From the NCBI GenBank assembly GCA_000620205.1, contig JHVP01000018.1, positions 1-64,000 on the forward strand: a stretch of DNA of 64,000 bases. Direction: 5' to 3'. The notes below the pieces were generated by a model. The model was not told the DNA's origin, searched no databases, and worked only from the letters and a program-made list of their open reading frames with translations. The DNA comes from Geodermatophilaceae bacterium URHA0031 (GTDB lineage Bacteria; Actinomycetota; Actinomycetes; Mycobacteriales; Geodermatophilaceae). The translations under genes and the position numbers were made by a program. Positions 1 to 8,928 of this stretch are shown here, in pieces (position 1 is the first letter of the stretch; each line of letters begins with the position of its first letter).

Positions 1-1538
1 GTCGCCGTCTGCTCCTCCACCGCACTGGCGATGGTCAGCTGGTAGTCGTTGATCGACCCGATGATCTCCGAGATCCGACCGATCGCCGACACCGCACCCG
101 AGGTGTCCCCCTGGATCGCCTCCACCCGCCGCGCGATGTCCTCGGTCGCCCGCGCCGTCTCCTGCGCCAGCTCCTTCACCTCGTTGGCCACCACCGCGAA
201 GCCCTTCCCGGCCTCCCCGGCCCGGGCTGCCTCGATCGTCGCGTTCAGCGCCAGCAGGTTCGTCTGCTCGGCGATCGAGGTGATGGTCTTGACGACCGCG
301 CCGATCTCCTGCGAGGACGTGCCCAGCTGGGTGATCGTCGCGGTCGTGGCCTCGGCCTCGCCGACGGCCTGCGCGGCGACCCGGGCCGCCTCGTTCGCGT
401 TCTGGCTGATCTCCCGGATCGAGGCACCCATCTGCTCGGCACCCGCCGCGACGGTGGCCACGTTGCGGGACACCTCGTCCGCGGCCGCCGACACCACCCC
501 GGACTGCGCGGAGGTCTCCTCCGCCGAGGCCGAGATCTGCGCCGAGGACGCGGACAGCTCCTCCGACGCCGCCGCCACCGCGTCCGAGGACGCGACGACG
601 CCGGCCAGCACGGTCCGCAGGTGGGCCTGGGCACGGCCCAGCGAGGCCGCCATCCGGCCGAGCTCGTCGGCGGAGCGCACCTCGGGCTGCACGGTGAGGT
701 CGCCGCGGGCCATGGCCTCGACGGTCCGGCCCACGCTGGCGACCGTCCCGGTGATCTGCCGGATCAGCCAGACCGCGAGCGCCCCGGCCACCAGCAGGCT
801 CAGCGCCAGGACCACCCACAACAGCCGGGTGGCGCTGTCGGCGGCGGCGTTGCCGGCGGCGTTGACCGCCGCGGCGTCGGCGGTCTGCGCGTCGAGCTCG
901 GTCTGCATGTCGTCCATCAGCACGTCGGTCGCGTCCTGCAGCGCCCCGGTGAGGACCCCGCCGACCGCGACGTCGGCCTGGGAGGCGGCGGCGGTCGCGC
1001 CGGCGGCCGTGGCCAGCGTGTTCCGGGCCGTGCCCGCCAGCGCCGCAGCCGCGGCGGTGTCGGCGGCGCTCGCCGCGTCGGCCGCCGGGACGAGCTGCCC
1101 GGTGGCGACGCCGTACCAGGCGTCCAGGTCGCCGGTCAGGGTCGCGAAGGCCGCCGCCGAGGTGGCCAGCGGCTCGTAGTCGGACAGCTGCGACCGGAGC
1201 TTGTCCTGCCGCTCGGCCAGCTCGGTGACGAGTGCCTGCCGGCCGGCGGCGTCCACCTGCGGGTAGGTGATGTAGCGCGCCCGGTCGCCCTGGAAGGAGC
1301 GCTGGATGCCGCTCAGCTGGGTGAGCGGCTCCACGCTCTCGGCGTACAGCGCGTCCTGCTGGTCGCTCAGGTCGCCCATCCGCACCGTCGCCAGCGTGGT
1401 CAGCCCGACGGCGACCAGCCCCAGGACCCCGACCGTGGCACCGATCTTGGCCCCGACCGGGCGGTCGGCCGCCCAGCGGAGCCGGGAGCCGGCACGCACA
1501 CCGTCGCCCGTCGTGGGAGAGGACAGGTCACGGGTCAT
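1..1538 (-). CDS. Methyl-accepting chemotaxis protein (3' end cut by window edge)
   Basis: Chemoreceptor that senses a ligand outside the membrane and controls the CheA kinase. The minus-strand frame is open from an ATG at 1538 to base 1, so 512 codons are seen and the C-terminus is missing. In order: a short cytoplasmic N-terminus, a TM helix near residues 33-50, an extracytoplasmic Ala-rich helical sensor of about 180 residues, a second TM helix ([20 protein letters not shown]), a HAMP segment, and the signalling coiled coil. The signalling tip carries [20 protein letters not shown], the hallmark of the family. No ligand can be assigned from sequence. The upstream neighbour on the same strand is a BCCT transporter, 130 nt away, with an inverted repeat between them. 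Confidence 0.93.
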   Translation of the reverse strand, partial: MTRDLSSPTTGDGVRAGSRLRWAADRPVGAKIGATVGVLGLVAVGLTTLATVRMGDLSDQQDALYAESVEPLTQLSGIQRSFQGDRARYITYPQVDAAGRQALVTELAERQDKLRSQLSDYEPLATSAAAFATLTGDLDAWYGVATGQLVPAADAASAADTAAAAALAGTARNTLATAAGATAAASQADVAVGGVLTGALQDATDVLMDDMQTELDAQTADAAAVNAAGNAAADSATRLLWVVLALSLLVAGALAVWLIRQITGTVASVGRTVEAMARGDLTVQPEVRSADELGRMAASLGRAQAHLRTVLAGVVASSDAVAAASEELSASSAQISASAEETSAQSGVVSAAADEVSRNVATVAAGAEQMGASIREISQNANEAARVAAQAVGEAEATTATITQLGTSSQEIGAVVKTITSIAEQTNLLALNATIEAARAGEAGKGFAVVANEVKELAQETARATEDIARRVEAIQGDTSGAVSAIGRISEIIGSINDYQLTIASAVEEQTA

Positions 1539-1560
1539 CGTCGGGCTCCTCAGGGGTGGG

Positions 1561-1579
1561 CGAGAACTGGCGGTTCTCG
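1561..1579. terminator. Inverted repeat between BCCT gene and MCP gene
   Basis: CGAGAAC and GTTCTCG form a perfect 7-bp stem around a 5-nt loop. It lies 90 nt past the BCCT stop codon and 22 nt before the MCP start on the minus strand. It could terminate the transporter transcript or be an operator for the receptor gene; there is no U tract. Confidence 0.35.
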
Positions 1580-1668
1580 GATCCCCCATCGGCAGTCCAC
1601 AGGTCATCTGGACCCGAGCGCGCCCCGGCACCCCGCCCGTCCCACCGGCACCAGCCGTTCCCGGGCGG

Positions 1669-3537
1669 TCAGTCGCGCGGGTCCTGCGGCCGGCCGGTCG
1701 GGACGTCCTGCCGGGCGTGCACCCGGACCTCCACCGGCAGCGGCTGCACCTGGTTCGGCTCGACGGCCGTCGGCTCGACCACCAGCTGGAAGTCCTCCCC
1801 GTGCCGGGTGATGCCGTCGACGACGGCCTGCTCGACCGCCCCGTCGGCGTAGGCCCGGCGCAGCACCGCGGGGTCGGAGCGCAGGTCCTTGGCGAGAGCG
1901 GCGGCCATGCCCACCATCACCAGCGCGAACGGCAGCGCGGCGATGATCGTCAGGTTCTGCAGCCCGGTGAGGGCGTCGTCCCCACCGACGAGCAGCATGA
2001 TCGCTGCCACCGCGCCCATCACGACGCCCCAGAAGACGACGGTCCGCCGGCTGGGGTGCAAGGTGCCCCGCTCCGAGAGCGAGCCCATCACGATCGAGGC
2101 CGCGTCGGCACCGGAGACGAAGAAGACCGCCACGAGCACCATGACCAGCACCGTCATCACCGTGGCCAGCGGGTACTGCTGGAGCACGCCGAACAGCTGC
2201 CCCTCGCTCGTCGACCGGCCCGCGACGTCGACGCCGTTGCGCTGGGCGGCGATGCCGGCGCCGCCGAACACGGCGAACCAGACCAGGCTGACCACGCTGG
2301 GCACCAGCAGCACGCCGGTGACGAACTGCCGGATCGTGCGGCCGCGGCTGATCCGGGCGATGAACAGCCCGACGAACGGCGTCCAGCTGATCCACCAGGC
2401 CCAGTAGAAGACGGTCCAGCCACGCAGCCAGGTGGCCATCGCGTCCCCGCCCGCGGCCTCGGTGCGGCCGGCCATCTCACCGAGGTCGGAGAAGTAGCCG
2501 CCGATCGCCTCGGGCAGCAGGTTGAGGATGAAGACGGTCGGGCCGGCGACGAAGACGAACACGGCCAGCACCACCGCCAGCACCATGTTCGTGTTGGACA
2601 GCCACTGGATGCCCTTGGCCACCCCGGAGACCGCGGAGGCGACGAACGCCGCGGTCAGCACCGCGATGATGGCGACCAGCACGCCGTTGCCCACGCTGCC
2701 GGCCCAGCCGAGGATCTCCATGCCGCTGCCGATCTGCAGCGCGCCCAGGCCCAGGGAGGCCGCGGACCCGAAGAGCGTCGCGAAGATCGCGAGCACGTCG
2801 ATGACCTTGCCGGCCGGGCCCTCGGCGCGGCGACGGCCGATGAGCGGGACGAACGCGGCGCTGATCAGCTGGCGGCGGCCGCGGCGGAAGGTGCCGTAGG
2901 CGATCGCCAGCCCGACGACGGCGTAGATCGCCCACGGGTGCAGCGTCCAGTGGAACAGCGTGGTGGCCATCGCCGTCCGGGCCGCCTCCGGCGTCGAGCC
3001 GTCGACCGTGCCCGGGGGCGGTGACACGTAGTGCGACAGCGGCTCGCTGACCCCGTAGAACATCAGCCCGATGCCCATGCCGGCGCTGAACATCATGGCG
3101 ATCCACGAGATCGTCCGGAACTCGGGCGCCTCGCCGTCCCGGCCCAGCGGGATGCGCCCGTAGCGGCTCGCGGCCAGCCAGAGGACGAACACGACGAACC
3201 CCGACGCCAGGACGACGAACAACCAGCCCAGGTCGGTCTCGACCCAGGTCAGCGCCCTGCCGCTGGCGCTGCCGAGGCCGCTGGGGGTCAGGAGCCCCCA
3301 GGCGACGAAGGCGAGCGCGAGGACCGCCGCGACGCCGAAGACGACGACGTCCAGCCGCCCGGTGCCCTCGGCGGCCGCGGTGGGCGGGTGGGCCAGTGCG
3401 GGGTGGACACCGGCGGAGGAACGCGTGGTCCTCGAGCGGCCGGGACCCTCTGGTGCGGCGGAGCCGGGTGGTGCGGAGGATGTGCTCACGGTCGTGTGGC
3501 GGCCCGCGGCTGGGTCGCCTCTCCTTCCGGTCGTCAT
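1669..3537 (-). CDS. BCCT family betaine/choline/carnitine transporter
   Basis: Secondary transporter that brings compatible solutes such as glycine betaine or choline into the cell, usually with Na+. After a low-complexity Ser/Pro N-terminal tail of about 60 residues come the expected 12 hydrophobic segments. The BCCT substrate-box Trp residues are present ([20 protein letters not shown]), as is the [15 protein letters not shown] motif of TM3. Length (about 620 residues) fits the family. The C-terminal tail after the last TM is hydrophilic and may be the osmosensing extension. The ATG at 3537 is the longest start; a GTG at 3489 is equally possible and neither has an ideal ribosome-binding site. 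It is divergent from mscS, so the two osmotic-stress genes share an upstream region of about 170 nt. Confidence 0.9.
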   Translation of the reverse strand: MTTGRRGDPAAGRHTTVSTSSAPPGSAAPEGPGRSRTTRSSAGVHPALAHPPTAAAEGTGRLDVVVFGVAAVLALAFVAWGLLTPSGLGSASGRALTWVETDLGWLFVVLASGFVVFVLWLAASRYGRIPLGRDGEAPEFRTISWIAMMFSAGMGIGLMFYGVSEPLSHYVSPPPGTVDGSTPEAARTAMATTLFHWTLHPWAIYAVVGLAIAYGTFRRGRRQLISAAFVPLIGRRRAEGPAGKVIDVLAIFATLFGSAASLGLGALQIGSGMEILGWAGSVGNGVLVAIIAVLTAAFVASAVSGVAKGIQWLSNTNMVLAVVLAVFVFVAGPTVFILNLLPEAIGGYFSDLGEMAGRTEAAGGDAMATWLRGWTVFYWAWWISWTPFVGLFIARISRGRTIRQFVTGVLLVPSVVSLVWFAVFGGAGIAAQRNGVDVAGRSTSEGQLFGVLQQYPLATVMTVLVMVLVAVFFVSGADAASIVMGSLSERGTLHPSRRTVVFWGVVMGAVAAIMLLVGGDDALTGLQNLTIIAALPFALVMVGMAAALAKDLRSDPAVLRRAYADGAVEQAVVDGITRHGEDFQLVVEPTAVEPNQVQPLPVEVRVHARQDVPTGRPQDPRD

Positions 3538-3706
3538 GCGTGGCGTCGGGCGCCGTCCGCGGGCTGAGACGACGACCGGGAACCCACCGTGCGCTCCGGA
3601 CCGGCACAGCGCAAACGGATCGTGCCCACACCTCCGTCACGGTGGGTCACGGTCGGTGGCCACCCAGGCGCGGCCGTGGCGGGGCCGGCGGGCACACTGG
3701 GGGCCG

Positions 3707-4609
3707 ATGGACGACATCCTCGACTGGCTGCGCGGGCCGGGCCTCGAAGCGCTCCTGATCATCCTGGGTGCGGTGCTGCTCGCCCGGTTCGTGAGCTGGC
3801 TGGGCGCGCGGATCACCGACCGGATCGACGCCTCCGCGACCGGCTCGGACGCGCTCGTGCGGTCCGAGGCGGCCAAGCACCGGCACTCGCTGACCCAGGT
3901 GCTGACCTGGGCGGCGATCGTGATGATCTGGTCGGTCACGATCTTCTTCGTGCTGGAGCGGCTGGGCGTCCCGGTCACCGGCCTGGTCGCGCCGGCCACC
4001 GTGCTGGGTGTCGGTCTCGGCTTCGGCGCGCAGCGGGTGGTCGGCGACGTGCTGGCCGGGTTCTTCCTGATCACCGAGCGGCAGTACGGCTTCGGCGACG
4101 TCGTCGCCATCCAGGTGGTGGGCGGTGGCGACCCCGCCGAGGGCACCGTCGAGGACGTCAACCTGCGGATCACCCGGCTGCGCTCGGTCAACGGTGAGGT
4201 CGTGATCGTCCCCAACGGGCAGATCGTCAAGGTCGTCAACCTGTCCCGCGACTGGGCCCGCGCCGTGGTCGACGTGCCGGTGCCGGCGACGACCGACGTC
4301 AACCGGGTCCAGGAGGTGCTCCGCGACGTCGGGAAGCGCGCCTTCGACGACGAACGGCTGCACCGGCTGCTGCTCGACCCGCCCAGCGTGATGGGCGTGG
4401 AGAGCCTGGCGCTGGACGAGGTCAACCTGCGGATCGTCGCCCGGACGCTGCCGGGCAAGCAGTTCGAGGTCGGCCGGGACCTGCGCGCCCGGGTCGCGCT
4501 GGCGCTGTCCCGCGAGGGGGTGTCCCTGCGGGCCACCGCCGCCCAGGACGACGACGTGCAGGACGAGGCGCTGGCCGAGGACCGGGCGCGCAGTGGAGGT
4601 CGGGCATGA
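3707..4609 (+). CDS. MscS-family mechanosensitive ion channel
   Basis: Small-conductance mechanosensitive channel that releases solutes when turgor rises. The 300-residue protein has an N-terminal TM helix (LEALLIILGAVLLARFVSWL), a second TM segment, and the glycine/alanine-rich pore helix followed by the family signature (VLGVGLGFGAQRVVGDVLAG, then ITERQYGFGDVV). The beta domain contains the VNGEVVIVPNGQI motif. The C-terminus after about residue 270 is acidic and probably disordered. Its stop overlaps the start of the next gene by 4 nt. It is divergent from the BCCT transporter, consistent with joint osmotic adaptation. Confidence 0.9.
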   Translation: MDDILDWLRGPGLEALLIILGAVLLARFVSWLGARITDRIDASATGSDALVRSEAAKHRHSLTQVLTWAAIVMIWSVTIFFVLERLGVPVTGLVAPATVLGVGLGFGAQRVVGDVLAGFFLITERQYGFGDVVAIQVVGGGDPAEGTVEDVNLRITRLRSVNGEVVIVPNGQIVKVVNLSRDWARAVVDVPVPATTDVNRVQEVLRDVGKRAFDDERLHRLLLDPPSVMGVESLALDEVNLRIVARTLPGKQFEVGRDLRARVALALSREGVSLRATAAQDDDVQDEALAEDRARSGGRA

Positions 4610-5199
4610 CCAGGCCCTCGCCGGACGAGCAGCCCACGACGGTGCTGCCGCAGACCACCGTCGAGCAGCCGACGGTCGCCACCGCTCCGGCCACGCGCCG
4701 CGCACGGGTGTGGCGGCACATCCCGTCCCGGGTCGGCCGCGCCCGCACCTCGACGCTGGTGATCGGCTGCCTGTTCGTGGTGCTGCTCGGCCTCAACGCC
4801 GCGCTGCCACGCGGGGAGAGCGGGACGACGAACGTCGTGCTGCCGAGTGGCCAGACCGTCCCGGTCCCCAACTCCGCGCTGCCCGACTCCCCCGCGCCCA
4901 CCCCTGCCCCGAGCCCGACCACCCCGGCCCCCACCTCCTCGGCGCCGGCCGGCACGGCACCGGCGACGACGACCCGCCCGACCCGCACCAGCGGCACCTC
5001 GACCGCCCCGGACGAGGACGAGCGGACCACCGCGCCCTCGACCACCGCGGACGCGCCGGGGGAGCAGGCCCCCCGCAGCTCGGCCGCCCCGAGCACCGCG
5101 GGCACGACGACGAGCCGGGCGCCGTCGTCGTCCCGGGCTCCCGCGGCGACGACGGCCCCGACGTCGGCCGCCCCGACGTCGAGCGCACCGACCAGCTGA
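4606..5199 (+). CDS. Single-pass membrane protein with Pro/Thr/Ser-rich extracytoplasmic tail
   Basis: Function not recognised. The 197-residue protein has a basic cytoplasmic N-terminus of about 48 residues, one TM helix (TLVIGCLFVVLLGLNAAL) and a 125-residue tail made almost entirely of Pro, Thr, Ser and Ala, typical of a wall-spanning or O-mannosylated stalk. There is no folded domain. The ATG overlaps the mscS stop (ATGA), so it is translationally coupled to the channel, which hints at a cell-envelope or turgor role; that is inference. Its last codons form the first unit of a 17-bp tandem repeat. Confidence 0.75.
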   Translation: MTRPSPDEQPTTVLPQTTVEQPTVATAPATRRARVWRHIPSRVGRARTSTLVIGCLFVVLLGLNAALPRGESGTTNVVLPSGQTVPVPNSALPDSPAPTPAPSPTTPAPTSSAPAGTAPATTTRPTRTSGTSTAPDEDERTTAPSTTADAPGEQAPRSSAAPSTAGTTTSRAPSSSRAPAATTAPTSAAPTSSAPTS

Positions 5200-5233
5200 G
5201 CGCACCGACCCGCTGGGCGCACCGACAAGCTGG
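5183..5233. repeat. 17-bp tandem repeat, three copies, spanning a stop codon
   Basis: Units start at 5183, 5200 and 5217, each GCGCACCGAC followed by a variant of CAGCTGA. The first unit holds the TGA of the Pro/Thr-rich protein; in units two and three the same position reads TGG. Confidence 0.85.
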
Positions 5234-5240
5234 GCGCGGC

Positions 5241-6272
5241 TCAGAACGAGGTGACGACGGCGATCCCCGGCTCCCGGCCGACGGCGGCCAGCGCCGCGCC
5301 GGCGTCGTCGAGCCCGAGCCGGCGGGTCACCAGCAGCTCGGGGCGCAGCCGCCCGGCCTCGATCAGCGAGAGCATCGCCGGGTAGTCGGCGGCGGCCATG
5401 CCGTGGCTGCCCAGCACCGCCAGCTCGCCGGCGAGGACGAGCTCCATCGGCACCTCGGGGCGGCCCACCGCCGGCGGCAGCAGCCCCACCTGCACGTGCC
5501 GGCCACGTCGGCGCAGGCTGCGGATGGAGTCGACGCAGGTCACGGCCGCGCCGAGGGCGTCCAGGGACACGTGCGCGCCCCCGCCGGTGAGCTCGGCGAC
5601 CGCGGCCGGGACGTCACCCGCTGTCCCGTCGACGAGGTGCTCGGCGCCGCACGCGGCGGCCAGCTCCAGCGCCCCCGGCGAGACGTCGACGGCGACCACC
5701 CGGGCGCCGGCCGCGACCGCGACCTGGACGGCGGACAACCCGACCCCGCCGCAGCCGTGCACGGCGACCCACTCCCCGGGGGCCACCCGGCCGACGCCGG
5801 TGACCGCGCGGTACGCGGTCGCGAACCGGCAGCCCAGGGCGGCGGCGGTGGCGAGCGGCATCCCGTCGGGGAGCGCGACCAGGTTGACGTCCGCGGCGTC
5901 CAGAGCGACGAGCTCCGCGAGCGACCCCCAGTGGGTGAACCCCGGCTGGGTCTGGTTCAGGCAGACCTGCCCGGCGCCCTCCCGGCACGGCGGGCAGTGC
6001 CCGCACGCGCAGACGAACGGCACGGTCACCCGGTCACCGACCGACCAGTTCCGCACCCGGTCCCCGACCGCGGCGACGGTCCCGGCCAGCTCGTGCCCGG
6101 GGACGTGCGGGAGGACGACGTCCGGGTCGTGGCCGGACCAGCCGTGCCAGTCGCTGCGGCAGATGCCGCTGGCCCCCACCTGCACGACCACGCCGTCCGG
6201 ACCGGGGGCCGGCTCGGGCACCGAGCGGACCGTCAGGGGACCACCGAACTCCTCGAACACCAGCGCGCGCAC
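5241..6272 (-). CDS. Zinc-dependent alcohol dehydrogenase (MDR family)
   Basis: Medium-chain NAD(P)-dependent dehydrogenase acting on alcohols or aldehydes. The catalytic-zinc ligands are visible as the Cys in GICRSDWHGW and His-Glu in VPGHELAGTV; the structural zinc site is CACGHCPPCREGAGQVC. The Rossmann loop is HGCGGVGLSAVQVAVAAGA. Length of 343 residues is normal. A GTG start at 6272 was chosen because the conserved N-terminal beta strand (VRALVFEEFGGPL) begins there. The gene is divergent from the PLP enzyme at 6325, 52 nt away. Substrate cannot be read from the sequence. Confidence 0.88.
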   Translation of the reverse strand: MRALVFEEFGGPLTVRSVPEPAPGPDGVVVQVGASGICRSDWHGWSGHDPDVVLPHVPGHELAGTVAAVGDRVRNWSVGDRVTVPFVCACGHCPPCREGAGQVCLNQTQPGFTHWGSLAELVALDAADVNLVALPDGMPLATAAALGCRFATAYRAVTGVGRVAPGEWVAVHGCGGVGLSAVQVAVAAGARVVAVDVSPGALELAAACGAEHLVDGTAGDVPAAVAELTGGGAHVSLDALGAAVTCVDSIRSLRRRGRHVQVGLLPPAVGRPEVPMELVLAGELAVLGSHGMAAADYPAMLSLIEAGRLRPELLVTRRLGLDDAGAALAAVGREPGIAVVTSF

Positions 6273-6324
6273 GCCGCAGAGCCTGCCTGGTGCCGCTGCG
6301 GGGGCGGCAGGCAGGCTGGGCGGC

Positions 6325-7383
6325 GTGGACGACCTCGCTGCACTGCGCCAGTCCTGCGACCGGGCGCTGGCCGGGCACGGCCCGCAGACCGCCGCCGACC
6401 TGCTGGCCACCGTCCCGCCGGGCACCGCGGTGGACCGCTACGGCGACGGCGGCGTGGTCGCCGAGCTGGAGGAGGAGGTCGCCGACGTCCTCGGTCAGCC
6501 GGCGGCGGTCTACCTGCCCAGCGGGATCATGGCCCAGCAGGCCGCGCTGCGGGTGCACGCCGAGCACCGGGGACGGCGCGCGGTGGTCTACCACCCGCAG
6601 TGCCACCTGGAGGTGCACGAGGGGCGCGCGCTGGAGCGGCTGCAGGGCCTGGTCGGCCGCCCGGCGGGCGACCGGGACCGGCTGCTGCTCCGGGCCGACC
6701 TGGACGCCGTCGCCGAGCACCCCGCGGCCCTGCTGGTCGAGCTGCCGCAGCGCGACCTGGGCGGGCAGCTGCCGCCGTGGGAGGACCTGGTGGCCCAGGT
6801 GACCTGGGCCCGCGAGCGCGGTGCCGCCGCCCACCTGGACGGCGCGCGGCTGTGGGAGGCCGCCGCCGGGTACGGCCGCCCGCCGGCCGAGGTCGCCGCG
6901 CTGTTCGACACCACCTACGTCAGCTTCTACAAGGGCATCGGCGCGCTGGCCGGCAGCGCGCTGGCCGGGCCGGCCGAGGTCGTCGCCGAGGCGCGCGAGT
7001 GGCGGCGCCGGCTGGGCGGCACCCTGTTCGGGCTCTGGCCGGGCGCCGCGTCCGCGCTGACCTGCCTCCGCAGCCGGCTGCCGCTGTTCCCCGGCTACCT
7101 CGAGCGGGCCCGGGAGGTCGCCGCCGCGGTGCGGGACCTGCCCGGCGTCACCGTCGTCCCGGACCCGCCGCAGACCCCGATGCTGCACCTGCTGCTCCGC
7201 ACCGACGCCGACCGGTTCACCGCGGCGGCCCGCACGCTGGCCGAGGGCGGGCTGTGGACCTGGGAGCGGGCGGCACCGACCGCCGACCCGGGCGTGCTCC
7301 GGGTGGAGCTCCCGATCGGCGACGCCACCACGGCGCTGCCGATCGAGGAGGTCCGGACCGCGATCGCGACACTGGCCGGCTGA
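6325..7383 (+). CDS. Threonine aldolase / beta-eliminating lyase family PLP enzyme
   Basis: Fold-type I PLP enzyme, probably cleaving beta-hydroxy amino acids such as threonine to glycine and an aldehyde. Seen are YLPSGIMAQQAALRVHAEH in the cofactor-binding half, the Asp-containing HLDGARLWEAAAGYG that contacts the pyridine nitrogen, and SFYKGIGALAGSALAG with the Schiff-base lysine. Length is 352 residues, as usual for low-specificity L-threonine aldolases. GTG start at 6325. The gene ends in a strong palindromic terminator. A glycine-producing role would link it loosely with SHMT at 19.9 kb. Confidence 0.82.
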   Translation: MDDLAALRQSCDRALAGHGPQTAADLLATVPPGTAVDRYGDGGVVAELEEEVADVLGQPAAVYLPSGIMAQQAALRVHAEHRGRRAVVYHPQCHLEVHEGRALERLQGLVGRPAGDRDRLLLRADLDAVAEHPAALLVELPQRDLGGQLPPWEDLVAQVTWARERGAAAHLDGARLWEAAAGYGRPPAEVAALFDTTYVSFYKGIGALAGSALAGPAEVVAEAREWRRRLGGTLFGLWPGAASALTCLRSRLPLFPGYLERAREVAAAVRDLPGVTVVPDPPQTPMLHLLLRTDADRFTAAARTLAEGGLWTWERAAPTADPGVLRVELPIGDATTALPIEEVRTAIATLAG

Positions 7384-7393
7384 CCGGCCCGGC

Positions 7394-7427
7394 CTGGGGG
7401 GCCATGTTGGCCAACATGGCCCCCCAG
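7394..7427. terminator. Perfect 34-bp palindromic terminator
   Basis: CTGGGGGGCCATGTTGG is followed directly by its exact reverse complement. It lies 10 nt past the threonine-aldolase-like stop and just before the metY promoter. No U tract follows, as is common in actinobacteria. Confidence 0.85.
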
Positions 7428-7435
7428 GGAGGCAG

Positions 7436-7466
7436 TTGCGCGGGGAGCGGACCGTCGTCCTAAGAT
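7436..7466 (+). promoter_or_regulatory. Candidate promoter for the SAM riboswitch and metYX
   Basis: TTGCGC (7436-7441) and TAAGAT (7461-7466) resemble -35 and -10 boxes with a 19-nt spacer. The predicted transcript would start at the 5' edge of the riboswitch. Confidence 0.45.
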
Positions 7467-7470
7467 CACG

Positions 7471-7590
7471 GTGGCTCACGAGAGGCAGCGACAAGCACCT
7501 GGCTGGCTGCCCGGCAACCTCAACTCCGTCTGAGGTGCTCCAGGGGAAGAGCTGGCCGGACGGCGCCCGCCGCCCGGCAAGGACGGAGCC
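7471..7590 (+). ncRNA. SAM-IV type S-adenosylmethionine riboswitch
   Basis: The leader of metY contains the SAM-I/IV core: CACGAG, a GGCAGC...GCTGCC helix closing on the conserved CCGGCAACC, then a CACCTGG...AGGTG arm and a downstream GGCGCCCGCCGCCC hairpin typical of the actinobacterial SAM-IV architecture. It sits 45-165 nt before a methionine-biosynthesis gene. High SAM is expected to shut the operon off. A covariance-model search would be decisive. Confidence 0.8.
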
Positions 7591-7634
7591 CTCCGCGCTG
7601 TGGGTGCTCCGGCGACCCAGGAGGTACTCAGCGC

Positions 7635-8927
7635 ATGACCGAGCCCAGCGGCTGGAGCTTCGAGACCCGGCAGATCCACGCCGGAGCCGCCCCCGACCCG
7701 ACGACCGGCGCCCGGGCGCTGCCGATCTACGCCACCACCAGCTACCAGTTCCGGGACAGCCAGCACGCCGCGGACCTGTTCGCGCTGGCCGAGATGGGCA
7801 ACATCTACACCCGGATCATGAACCCGACGCAGGACGCCCTGGAGCAGCGGGTGGCCTCGCTCGAGGGTGGCGTCGCGGCGCTCGCGGTGGCCAGCGGCCA
7901 GGCCGCCGAGACCCTGGCGATCCTGAACATCGCCGAGGCCGGCAGCCACGTCGTCGCCTCGGCCTCGCTCTACGGCGGCACCTACAACCTGCTGCACCAC
8001 TCGCTGCCCAAGCTTGGCGTCCAGGTCTCCTTCGTCGAGGACCCCGACGACCCGGAGAACTGGCAGTCGCTGGTGCAGGAGAACACCAAGGCGTTCTACG
8101 CCGAGACGATCGGCAACCCGAAGGGCGACGTCCTGGACATCTCCGCGGTGTCGGAGGTGGCGCACCGCAACGGCGTCCCGCTGATCGTCGACAACACGAT
8201 CGCCACCCCGTACCTGATCCGCCCGATCGAGCACGGTGCCGACATCGTCGTCCACTCCGCCACCAAGTACCTGGGCGGCCACGGCACCGCCATCGCCGGC
8301 CTCATCGTCGACTCCGGCAACTTCTCCTGGACCAGCGGCAAGTTCCCCGGCTTCACCGAGCCCGACCCGACCTACCACGGCGTGGTCTACGCCGACCTCG
8401 GTGCGCCGGCGTACGCGCTCAAGGCCCGGGTGCAGCTGCTGCGCGACCTCGGGCCGGCCATCTCGCCGTTCAACGCCTGGCTCGTGGTGCAGGGCATCGA
8501 GACGCTGTCCCTGCGGATCGAGCGGCACGTGGCCAACACCCAGCGGGTCGCCGAGTGGCTGGAGTCCCGCGACGAGGTCGAGTCGGTGCACTACGCCGGC
8601 CTGGAGTCCTCACCCTGGCACGCCGCGCAGCAGAAGTACGCGCCGCGCGGCGCCGGCGCGGTGCTGGCCTTCGAGATCCGGGGCGGCCTCGAGGCCGGCA
8701 AGCGGTTCGTGGAGGCGCTGACCCTGCACAGCCACGTGGCCAACATCGGCGACGTGCGCAGCCTGGTCATCCACCCGGCGTCCACCACCCACTCGCAGCT
8801 GACCGCCGAGGAGCAGCGGACCACCGGCGTCACCCCGGGCCTGGTCCGGCTGGCCGTGGGCCTGGAGGGGATCGAGGACATCCTCGCCGACCTCGAGGCC
8901 GGGTTCCGGGCCGCGAAGGAGTCCTGA
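7635..8927 (+). CDS. metY: O-acetylhomoserine sulfhydrylase
   Basis: Converts O-acetylhomoserine and sulfide to homocysteine and acetate in methionine synthesis. This Cys/Met-metabolism PLP enzyme of 430 residues begins with the typical [20 protein letters not shown] and has the PLP lysine in [20 protein letters not shown]. The insertion around residues 230-260 (TEPDPTYHG) is characteristic of O-acetylhomoserine enzymes rather than cystathionine synthases. ATG start at 7635, preceded by an AGGAGG-like site (CCAGGAGGTACTCAGCGC). It overlaps nothing but is 1 nt from metX, so the two are one operon under the SAM riboswitch. Confidence 0.95.
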   Translation: MTEPSGWSFETRQIHAGAAPDPTTGARALPIYATTSYQFRDSQHAADLFALAEMGNIYTRIMNPTQDALEQRVASLEGGVAALAVASGQAAETLAILNIAEAGSHVVASASLYGGTYNLLHHSLPKLGVQVSFVEDPDDPENWQSLVQENTKAFYAETIGNPKGDVLDISAVSEVAHRNGVPLIVDNTIATPYLIRPIEHGADIVVHSATKYLGGHGTAIAGLIVDSGNFSWTSGKFPGFTEPDPTYHGVVYADLGAPAYALKARVQLLRDLGPAISPFNAWLVVQGIETLSLRIERHVANTQRVAEWLESRDEVESVHYAGLESSPWHAAQQKYAPRGAGAVLAFEIRGGLEAGKRFVEALTLHSHVANIGDVRSLVIHPASTTHSQLTAEEQRTTGVTPGLVRLAVGLEGIEDILADLEAGFRAAKES

Positions 8928-8928
8928 G

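Noticed and set aside
4593..7463. 956-codon plus-strand frame
   Set aside because: It crosses mscS, the Pro/Thr-rich gene, the alcohol dehydrogenase and the PLP enzyme, is made of Arg/Gly/Ala-rich repeats without motifs and is a GC-rich frame shadow.
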